Both the position numbers and the translations under genes were made by a program. The notes under the pieces were generated by a model. It was given only the letters and a program-made list of their open reading frames with translations, made no database searches and had not been told where the DNA came from. Source: Notospermus geniculatus (taxonomy: Eukaryota > Nemertea > Pilidiophora > Heteronemertea > Lineidae). From it: a stretch of 64,000 nt of DNA. The stretch spans positions 10,898 through 74,897 of the forward strand of contig NMRB01000077.1 in NCBI GenBank assembly GCA_002633025.1. The letters are read 5' to 3'. Position 1 is the stretch's first letter, and each line of letters begins with the position of its first letter. This document shows, one piece after another, positions 50,601 through 60,100 of the stretch.

Positions 50601-51300
50601 GCCGACTGCCGCACCACCAGTCAGTCTAGCTTGGGTTGACAGCCTAGGCCTAGGCCCTAGCCTATTCATTGATTCCACAAAGTAACAACATTTTGTTGGG
50701 TTGCGCATTAGCCTATTTGGCTTGCCCCTGAGCTCCCAGCTTTGCGTCACAGAGTAGACATACCCCTTGGCCCTAACATTTAACAATCATTTGGACATCG
50801 TTGAATTGAAGTTATCAGGTAGGTCATGTAGGCCTACTAGTAGGCCTAGGTGTTAGGCTAGGGTAGGCCTAGTAGGCCTACTACCGGTAGGCCTAGGCCT
50901 ATTAAATCATGTAGGCCTAAATTAGATCATGACATGGAAACGATCGAATTTATTCGAATCATACGGTAGGCCAAGGCCTACCATCCATGGATCCATGCAT
51001 CATTTTATAGCTAGGCCTACATCAAAATGTACACGGGTGCCTGTCGTCTGCCACCCCAGGCCAACTGAGGCGCAGCATGCACTGGCCACTGCTTCATGCA
51101 CAGGCAAAAGCATGTGCGCATGCACTGAATGTGGCGGCGTCAGAATTTAATCGGGCGTCTCTCTTTCTCTGCGTTCAGTTGCGACAAAGACGCTTTTTTC
51201 TTTCCTAAGGCTTACGCCATCAAGTACCTGGAGTAATCATAACCCATTTTGATGCCGTTTTCTTCTCATCAATCTTCAGACTTTGCGTTTTTTTCGGCAT
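47604..51300 (-). CDS. RNASEH2B: Ribonuclease H2 subunit B, complete, 11 exons, 313 aa
   Basis: This is the non-catalytic B subunit of RNase H2, which with subunits A and C removes ribonucleotides and RNA:DNA hybrids in the nucleus. Exons on the minus strand: 51,300-51,228, 50,491-50,420, 50,236-50,129, 49,964-49,894, 49,763-49,649, 49,332-49,268, 49,170-49,065, 48,873-48,792, 48,477-48,402, 48,135-48,058 and 47,699-47,604. All phases join, giving 942 nt. The length is within one residue of human RNASEH2B (312). Diagnostic matches are VTPVDPCFYILPYLIK, YRYNKEKTLSWLE, DYLRYAHGLVSDYL and the C-terminal KMTAAQKKLSKVDKTGMKSI. The tail keeps a PIP-box-like MKSITSFF at 301-308, which binds PCNA in the human protein. 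The intron after exon 10 starts GCAAGT, a GC-AG intron. Introns hold a MITE (47,801) and a dense AGGCCT cluster (50,816-50,935). Confidence 0.96.
47801..47927. mobile_element. MITE of about 127 bp in the last intron of RNASEH2B
   Basis: The left end CCACAGCCTATTTTCATAAA and right end TTTATGAATATGGGCCCTGG are imperfect complements. Complementarity continues inward through ACTTTGCTAG/CTAGCAAGGT. It has no coding capacity. Confidence 0.7.
50816..50935. repeat. Cluster of AGGCCT / GTAGGCCTAC palindromes
   Basis: Within 120 bases the hexamer AGGCCT occurs about ten times, mostly inside GTAGGCCTAC or TAGGCCTAGGCCTA. It lies in intron 1 of RNASEH2B. The same palindrome recurs singly throughout the window (for example 45,756, 45,796 and 54,503). 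Confidence 0.8.
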
Positions 51301-51488
51301 TTTTGGCAGAATGAATTTTACACTTTTCGAACGCTCCTCGTGGTGGCGCCATGAATTCCTATTGGTTCCCGTTGCCGCCGGCAGGGGCTTTAGCCGTAGC
51401 GCGCCTTTATCATCCAATCGATTATTTGAGTAAATTACCACAGTTTTTTTATAAAAAGTAAAATGAAAAATCATACTTTATAGCAAAA

Positions 51489-51517
51489 GACTCTAGAATA
51501 GAGTCTATTCTAGAGTC
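51489..51517. repeat. 29-base palindrome
   Basis: GACTCTAGAATAG and CTATTCTAGAGTC are exact complements around a three-base centre. It lies about 190 bases upstream of the RNASEH2B start codon and next to the hairpin repeat at 51,538. Confidence 0.75.
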
Positions 51518-51537
51518 TTGTACTGTTAAGTGCCAGC

Positions 51538-51566
51538 CTGAAGAAGACCCCGGTTGGGGTCGAAAA
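51538..51566 (+). repeat. GACCCCGGTTGGGGTC hairpin repeat, copy 2, with hammerhead-like core
   Basis: The order CTGAAGA, a six-pair stem GACCCC/GGGGTC with loop GGTT, then GAAAA resembles the conserved core of hammerhead ribozymes (CUGANGA, stem II, GAAA). There is one extra A before the stem, and I could not define stems I and III. It may be only a hairpin of a transposable element. Confidence 0.4.
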
Positions 51567-51690
51567 TTTGCAAAATCTGGAAGTTGACTTCCTGTATATT
51601 ATCACGTTGTGTGTCAATTTTAGTGCTATTTCTTTCTTTGTATACTTTATAGCAAAATATATTTTGAATGACAAACTATACTCTATGGCC

Positions 51691-52016
51691 GTGTTCGGAA
51701 AGCTTCCCCGAGGAAATTTCTTCCCCGAGCTTCGGGGAATGTGAGCATGCCCAGTGAAGGCGAATTTCCGAACGATATTTGCCCTTCCTCGGGGAAAGGT
51801 ACTACTGTGGGTTGCAGGCGTGAAATGTTCCACGTTTAGCCAATCACCATGTCGGATTGGAAAGAAAACGAAATGCATGCCGGGAGTTTCCCCAAGTGAG
51901 CGACTCGGCGAGTCGCTCACTTCGGCCAGGCTCGAGGAAGCCTTGGCAGCCTGCCAAATACCTTACCGAACGCTCTCCCGCTTCCCCGAGCCTCCCCGAG
52001 GAAGCTTTCCGAACAC
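51691..52016. mobile_element. MITE of about 326 bp upstream of RNASEH2B
   Basis: The ends GTGTTCGGAAAGCTTCCCCG and CGAGGAAGCTTTCCGAACAC are complementary. Further CCCCGAGG blocks make subterminal repeats, and a perfect inner palindrome GTGAGCGACTCG/CGAGTCGCTCAC lies near 51,897. It occupies the region between RNASEH2B and the satellite at 52,249. Confidence 0.8.
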
Positions 52017-52248
52017 GCTAGATACAAGTCAATTCATTTAGTACGAATCGCCTATTTTTGCATGTCTGAGAATGAACTGTTGGCTTTGTATATCAGAATA
52101 AGAATTCATAAAAATCGTAAGGAGATCAGTCTAGGAGCATTCGTAACACTTCGGGGTTATTTGTGTACGTCATCATCAATTTTCCGGATATTACCGACTC
52201 TCTTCACGATGAACAGTTGTAGATTCATGATTTCTCATTGGCCGGGGC

Positions 52249-52474
52249 TATTCGTACCGTGACGGTGCAAATAACGCCAAACCAGATCTTATTCGTACCG
52301 TGACGGTGTGAATAGTGTGCCGTCGGTTCTTATTCGTACCGTGACGGTGTGAATAGTGCGCCGCCGGTTCTTATTCGTACCGTGACGGTGTGAATAGTGC
52401 GGGAATAGCTCTTATTTACACCGTCACGGTGGGAATAGTGCGTGGAGAATGATTATTCGTACCGTGACGGTGAT
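52249..52474. repeat. 41-bp satellite with an ACCGTGACGGT dyad in each unit
   Basis: Units start exactly every 41 bases at 52,249, 52,290, 52,331, 52,372, 52,413 and 52,454. Most begin TATTCGTACCGTGACGGTG and continue TGAATAGTGCG. The fifth unit carries the reverse version CACCGTCACGGTG. The dyad ACCGT-N-ACGGT is the best conserved part. Confidence 0.9.
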
Positions 52475-52506
52475 TTATAATTTCTGCACCGTAACTCGGA
52501 CAGTGN

Positions 52507-52768
52507 CAGAAGCCAACAGCAGATGACGTCCACGTCCCTGAGTTGGAGGAAATTGTCAAAGTCATCACTGAGAAATCACAGGCAATAAAACTGCCTTGGC
52601 TGCCAGAACCCGAAAAGATTGAATCATGTGATAAAACTAAACCAGACACCGAGTCCACGGAGACTGAAAAACAGATTACATTTGAGTATCAGGCAGCAAA
52701 CATCGGACAGATCCAACCAAATCCTAACAAAAAGAGAAAGAAAGCGAAGAAAGGAAATAAAACCTGAT
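52507..52768 (+). CDS. Orphan 3'-terminal exon of an unrecognised Lys-rich protein
   Basis: I do not recognise this product. An open frame of about 87 residues starts right after the undetermined base at 52,506 and ends in a Lys-rich tail (KKRKKAKKGNKT). Before that lies a Pro/Glu-rich segment with LPWLPEPEKIES. A polyadenylation signal sits 117 bases after the stop, as expected for a last exon. The upstream splice site and the rest of the gene are not in view. The join at the n may have removed or misplaced them. A retrocopy or chance frame is possible. Confidence 0.45.
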
Positions 52769-52884
52769 ATCTGTTCTGGTTTCTCTTTGCACATGTATGG
52801 TCAGCATAGTGCCAGGGGCCATTATTGAGGACATCCTGACATTTTGTAATTGCTATGTTCAGTCTTCTATGTTCTGTGTACTGT

Positions 52885-52890
52885 AATAAA
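52885..52890 (+). terminator. Polyadenylation signal AATAAA after the orphan exon
   Basis: This canonical hexamer 117 bases beyond the stop supports 52,507-52,768 as a transcribed terminal exon. Confidence 0.5.
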
Positions 52891-54147
52891 CCATTCGCCA
52901 GAACCACTCTCCAGATTCACGAGTCCCTCATTGACGGTTGGTCATCAGTAGAGGCAGTTTCACTGTCCTAATCTTGGTCACATGTAGGTGCAACTTGGGA
53001 TTAGGGATTTCAGACGAGTAAAGGATGAAAAAACACATCTTATCATCATGAATTGTTCATTTTCATTTTGGTTATTTTCTTCATATTTATGTATAAAATG
53101 ATTCAGAAAGACTATGAACATCATTTGTGGCATGTACTGTACATCAACAAGACCTGCACATCAAGATTTCTGTGTCATGAACACCAGGGAGACTCAAGAT
53201 CATAGGGCTTTCAGGATATCCCAAGAAGGGTAGCAAGGTCAAAATGTCCACCCCAGAATTTGTTCAGGGTGGAAATGGGTACATATACACCTGAATTTAC
53301 ATTGTGTTTCATTTCATCCACCTTACTATTGGGAGCTCAGTCAATTAAGAAATAACAATCAGGAATGCTCCAAAATTTAGTCCTGGCCCATTCAGAATAC
53401 ATGTTCTGTTCACAGTTGAGGGCCTCAGTGACCATATGCCATTGGCAGTCTGGCTTTCCGAGACACCCTGTAAAGTCTGGCTCATTCTAACTTCCAGCCT
53501 GGCTTATCAGGAAGTTGTTATTGGAAGCCACAAGCCTCCTATTAAAGATGTCCTACTTTCCAGAGTAACTGTGAAGTGGCTATGTAAACAAGTCGCAGCT
53601 TGTGAGATAGTCTGCTGTCGTGAAACCTGAACCAGGGTCAATCAAGTGCCTTCGCTGAAGATGGAGTGAACCGGACTTTATAATGATCTAATTGATGCCA
53701 ATGTACTGCTGTCCTAGTTACAAACAAGACTGGTGCCTGCAAGAAAACTGCAGCATGATCAAAGCACATGAACACATTCTCAAACAAATGTACAAATATC
53801 GAGAACACATACAAAATTATCACAGCGTCTTACCACAAGTCAAAGGAGAAATGATACCACTTGAACTACAGAACATGTTCAAACATGTCCTACGAAAATA
53901 TCACATAAATGTGCTGCCGGTAGAATATCGTGATGTGGAATAAAGAGTACTGTTAACTCAAGTTGTATCCTGGGCTTGTGTTTCGAATTGTGCCCACGAC
54001 AAACGTGGAAGTTGACCAGGGTCTGTGTAATCTTCTCCAAATGGTTGCTCTAAAGCGTACGACCAAGAAGTGAATAGCAACTATTGAAAGTCACAGCTGA
54101 TACAGCAATGTCTCTGGAGTGCTTTTCAAATTTTGATTCAGAGCATG
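52891..54147. other. Intergenic, probably including the INTS6 3' UTR
   Basis: No supported exon was found. An 83-codon + strand frame at 53,692-53,943 has no homologous motif, and it lies where the minus-strand 3' UTR of INTS6 would be expected. Confidence 0.4.
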
Positions 54148-57100
54148 TTATCTTGAAGGGGTTACTTGCGTCGCATTCACAGGGAGCACTTGAGACTGTG
54201 ACGACATGTTCAGAGTCCGCTCTTTCTGTTTTTTCTTAGTGTCCAATCTTACTAACGATTTCTCGTACTGTTCAATCATTTGCACCAAGATTTTCTTTTT
54301 GAACCTGGATGCCTCGTGGGCCATCTCACGTATAAATGCAACCTTGATATCGACATTCCCTCGCATCTCAGCCATCTCCTTGAAGAGTGCATCATGACCT
54401 GGAGAAAAAGAGCAGAGAAATGAGCAGAAATTTTCATGAGGGTGCCTGGTTTCCCAATTTTAACTAGATTCCCAAGTATTCTACTTCCTCCTACATACAC
54501 TAGGCCTACATGTGCACATTATTCAACTTACATTTCCCTGGCTTTCTTATAAGCTTGCACACTCGTCTCTTCACATTCATATTATGTTCATGAATCAACC
54601 ACTGTTTTTTATGATTCGGTTTTTTCATGTTCGAAGATTTCACACTCTCCTCCTTAGCACTTTCCATATCACTTTGAACACCAGAGTCCTCGTCGATGAC
54701 TAATTCATCGGCCTCATCCAGAATGTGATTCGTCACCTCCTCCGCCGTGTGATTATGATTGGTTGTCACGTCTGTGGGTTCAATTATCAAAACATCATTG
54801 TCTGAAGTAGAAAAGATGAAGATGAGAATTGTCAGAATGGTGTAGTAGAAACATGAGCACCTGTCACCACTGCGTTCCAAGTTCAATCCCCAACAGGACC
54901 CATTCTCAATGTGACAAAGAGAGCAACTCTCTTCAACACGATGGTTTTCTTGGGGCACTCCAGTTTAGGTACAAAAAATTCGCCCAGTACTGTTTCTGGA
55001 GCTGATACTGCCATTCAACTCTAGATTCAACATGGCTTTGGAGATGAGAATTGAAAACTTGAAGATTCTGCCAAGACCACCTTGTTGAGGTGACGAAACT
55101 AGACCTCGTTAATTAAGGATATCTATTTACCTGGTGATGTAGGTTTTGGACTACCAGGTAGACTTTCAACATCTGAATCCCCAGATTGAGATGATGTTGA
55201 AGAGATAGATGGCCGTCTGATGGGAGTATCTCGCGGTAGGGGACCTGGAAAAGACAAGAGATGTTAGAATACTGTAAAGCAAGATAATTTCGCGGCTGGA
55301 AATGTTCGCATTAATCACTTGCATGTATTTATATTCGCGACAGGAAATTTTCGCGACTCATACACTGTCGCGAAATTCGTGAAAATTTCCTGCACGCGAA
55401 ATTTTCCTGCTTTACAGTAACTCTGTTTACTGAATTGAAAGTGTTGGATTCTTCAATGAGATGTTTTGGTGTGAGCACCTGCCTTCCAATCCTTCCTAAA
55501 CGATTTTTAATCCACAACAAACAGTAACTCTAATTCCTTTACCTGGCTTTCGTCTCTTGGGTCCTAGATGCCCTGGTGAGGTATCGGGTGAAGCTGAACG
55601 TCTGCTCCGAGCTGATTGTCCTGGCATCGCCTCATCTGCTTCATCAATCATCAGATTCTGAAATGTGTGGAAATCAGATTGAGGCCAATTCTGTCAAATC
55701 TGGACCCGCACGTCAAAAAGGTTTGAAACTCTACAATCGCAACAAAGAACTGAAAATCTTGTGCAAAAATATGGCGTAATGCCATGCCAACGGCAGAGTG
55801 ATAGCATCAGCTGTGAATGAACCAAAATTTCTACCAACCTTGTTGACTTTGAATGGATTACCAAACATATGCTGTCTGACGGGGGCAGTTTCAATCTCCC
55901 GGAGTGGCGGCGCCTGTTTTTTGAGGTATTCCTGATAGTTGCCCATCTGTTGGACTGGAACGCTATGAAGTTGGTCTTCGTCGATAAGTTTTGCTCCCAC
56001 GGTTGACGTCTGTAATAAATTTGCTCTCATTCTGGCAAGCTGATCTAGTAGCATTTTTCTTGGGATGTCGAAGGGATTCCTGTAACAGATAAAGACTCAA
56101 GTCAGCTTTGGAGCTCAAAAGTGTTATACAGGGTGGGCCAGAGAAAGTGCCCCTCGAACAATAGGCAAACAATAGAAATGCTGTTGTTTGAGGGACACTT
56201 TCTCTGGCCCACCCTGTAAAATAGAGGCCCTGGCATCGATATTCAACCACACATCTCCTCAGTCACTGAACATCATGGAAACCTGAGGATAGATAGCAAT
56301 GGTTTCATTCTGCTTCTCCTGTTTCCTTCTACATGACATAAGATTTTCCCAACACTGACAACAAAGCTTAAAAGTACTGGTAACAAGCAATAAAGTTACA
56401 CCATCACACTTGACGAATCCAGGTCAATGCTTTAAACGTAAAAGTCAGTGAGCCAAGCGCTGCGTGCGCACTGTCACTACGTCATACCTGTAATACTGTG
56501 GTTTGATTTCCTTATCCGGGATACCGATCGTAAAACTTGAATACTCATTAACTTCCTGTTTCAATAGCGACATATCTCCCCCGAGGTTAGTGAGTAACGT
56601 ATTGAAATCTTTCCGTTTCAAAATGGATGTTTTCGTCCTCGACTGAACTTTTATTCCTTCCGCATTTGAAGTTTTTTGACCGACGGAGGCAACCAGCCGC
56701 TCATATTCGACCTTTGCCTAGAAAAGATGGTAAATGCTTTGTTTGGAACCAGCTTCATGAGAAATAATTGTGCACATTCCGTTCCACATACTGATCGGTG
56801 AGGAAGTATGAATTGGACTTGAAAGAGGTGTTTGTAGCATCTTGTTTTGGCTCTCCTACGATAGTGGACAGCCTCCTCCCATGCCTCTTGTACCTTCTAT
56901 TTGGCCTCAACCTAATATTCAACACTGCATAGAATGTACTGTTCTCAACCCAAGCTTAAAACATGTTTCAATATCAAATGCGCTCACCTGATTTTTCAAT
57001 TTCTTGAGGTAAGATATGACACTGTAACTGAGGTTGTTGTCNNNNNNNNNNNNNNNNNNNNNNNNNNNNNNNNNNNNNNNNNNNNNNNNNNNNNNNNNNN

Positions 57101-60100
57101 NNNNNNNNNNNNNNNNNNNNNNNNNNNNNNNNNNNNNNNNNNNNNNNNNNNNNNNNNNNNNNNNNNNNNNNNNNNNNNNNNNNNNNNNNNNNNNNNNNNN
57201 NNNNNNNNNNNNNNNNNNNNNNNNNNNNNNNNNNNNNNNNNNNNNNNNNNNNNNNNNNNNNNNNNNNNACCAACCTTGTTGACTTTGAATGGATTACCAA
57301 ACATATGCTGTCTGACGGGGGCAGTTTCAATCTCCCGGAGTGGCGGCGCCTGTTTTTTGAGGTATTCCTGATAGTTGCCCATCTGTTGGACTGGAACGCT
57401 ATGAAGTTGGTCTTCGTCGATAAGTTTTGCTCCCACGGTTGACGTCTGTAATAAATTTGCTCTCATTCTGGCAAGCTGATCTAGTAGCATTTTTCTTGGG
57501 ATGTCGAAGGGATTCCTGTAACAGATAAAGACTGGAGTCAGCTTTGGAGCTCAAAAGTGTTATACAGGGTGGGCCAGAGAAAGTGTCCCTCGAACAATAG
57601 GGAAACAATAGAAATGCTATTGTTTGAGGGACACTTTCTCTGGCCCACCCTGTAGAATAGAGGCCCTGGCATCGACATTCAACCACGACACATCTCCTCA
57701 GTCACTGAACATCATGGAAACCTGAGGATAGATAGCAATGGTTTCATTCTGCTTCTCCTGTTTCCTTCTACATGACATAAGATTTTCCCAACACTGACAA
57801 CAAAGCTTGAAAGTACCGGTAACAAGCAATAAAGTTACACCATCACACTTGACGAATCCAGGTCAATGCTTTAAACGTAAGTCAGCGAGCCGAGCGCTGC
57901 GTGCGCACTGTCACTACCTACCTGTAATACTGTGGTTTGATTTCCTTATCCGGGATACCGATCGTAAAACTTGAATACTCATTAACTTCCTGTTTCAATA
58001 GTGACATATCTCCCCCGAGGTTAGTGAGTAACGTATTGAAATCTTTCCGTTTCAAAATGGATGTCTTCGTCCTTGACTGAACTTTTATTCCTTCCGCATT
58101 TGAAGTTTTTTGACCAACTGAGGCAACCAGCCGCTCGTATTCAACCTTTGCCTGGAAAAAATGGAAGAAAATTATGAATTCATTCTAATTTATTCATTTT
58201 GTGCTAAGGGTAAAGACAAATTCATACAATACTTCCTCGGCGACCAGTTTGTGGAATGGAAAATACCCCCTGCCTACAACTGAAGTACCTTCAATTTTGG
58301 CCTCAACATAAAGTTACTGCATAGAGTCAATTTTATCCCTTCTCAAACAAAAACTGAAACATGTATAATACCAACTGTTCTCACCTGGTTTTTCAATTTC
58401 TTGAGGTAAGATATGACACTGTAACTGAGGTTGTTGTCAAGGTTGTCAGGGACAAGACTGGGCGCACCCATTCTGGCGAGAGCACGGCGTAGAGACTGAA
58501 AGAATATCCAAGTACTAGAGGGTAAACAGTTGAATTTCACATCAACTCGTTCGTACCTTGTCCTACTTCTCTGGTCCAGTTTAGGCCCGGACAGCCGAGT
58601 ATACTCATGTTTTAAAGGCACCAGACTCTTTCACATTGTTGTTGCTGCCAAGTTAGTGACACCTTGAGCCGGGGCTGTCCGAATGGCGCAGTTTCCACCC
58701 AATATTGTGGAAAGCCAATATTGCCATATTTGGTACACGGCTCCCAATAAGCCTGACTATTTGAAATTGGTACTGGCACTATTTAAGATACAGAACTGTA
58801 ATTACCTGAGCATAATACGCAGGCATTGTTTTTAAGTAGTTTTCAAATCGTTGTCGCCACGTTGGTGGGGGTTTCATTTTATGAACCTTGAACAATTCAT
58901 CTGAAAGATACAAGACAAAAGAGGGAATGAGGAATCATTACAAATAAAATTTTCCAATCGATACATTTAAAATCAAAATCGTCTCTGAAAAGAAATAACT
59001 GAATCAGAATTTAATAAACCCTGTGAATTAAGACCTCACGTACTGGATGAAAACTGCACTGGGTTCAAAGGGTTAAATACAGGCAGTTGCAGATCAAGCG
59101 CTGTGACATTTTCTGACCTTTTTACTACCTGAGGTGATGGATTTCATAGCGAGGTTCGACAGAGAAGATCACCAGGAAAACCTTGACCTGTTCGTGAGCA
59201 GAATCTCTATCTCATCCAGGTACCACATCTATTTATGGAAACAATAACAAGGTAAACAGGTCATCTCAGGGAAACACACCACAGGGAATGCCCAAGGTCT
59301 AGTTCTAAAGGTCACCTTAAGAAGTCACTGTCATATCAATGTCATTTCTTACCAAGCATGGCATGTGCAGAACGGGTAAGTAAAAGTTCAGTGCTCTAGT
59401 GTTAGGATAACAGTGGAAACCCTTATTGAAGGAATGCACTCAAATTTCTTCCACTGGATGAAAATTGCTGGAGTGAACTTCAGTTGCAGAAAAATGGATT
59501 TTTTCACAGTTAAAACACAAGCTTTAAGTCGAGAAATAGGCCTACACTCATATGAAATCTGGAAGAGTGCACCAGTTTAATTTACCAAGTAATCAATACT
59601 ACCCGGTATATATCATAATACGCAGATGCTTGCACAATTCCTTCAATAACAATATTTCCCACTACCGGTAATTTAGGAGACAGCCTTCACGCTCATCATT
59701 TTGCTCATCCAATGTTGTTAGTGTTCTTTGAATCCCACTTTGTTTTACCAACTCTCAACTCGTCATAACCTCACTATAGGACACCTCACAAGTAAGGACA
59801 CTTGGACCCAGTCCTAAAGGGTGTCTTTATGAAGAGGTTATACTAACATGACTAAAATCAATATTTATCATAAAATGCTGATGTCTGCATAATTTTTTTT
59901 GAACAGCAATAACATCTCCCATGCTGTGTACCACTTCAAAAATGCATTTAGTAGAAGATTTATTGTCCAATGGTGAGCGTGAAAACTCTCTCCTGAAATG
60001 AGTGGTTAAGACCCACAGGGGAAGGTGGGGCTGCCTGCTGTCCCGAGGGTGGGAACATCCCGGTCTATTCTTCATTCCTCGAGCAGCAGTGTGGGTGATC

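Noticed and set aside
53692-53943. 83-codon + strand frame followed by AATAAA
   Set aside because: The AATAAA overlaps the stop region by chance, no homologue is recognised, and the stretch lies in the likely INTS6 3' UTR on the other strand.
55839-57041. Genuine tandem duplication of INTS6 exons
   Set aside because: The compared exon has only silent differences, the intron MITE is shared, and the copies sit on either side of an N gap. Uncollapsed haplotypes explain this better, although divergence of one intron keeps the question open.
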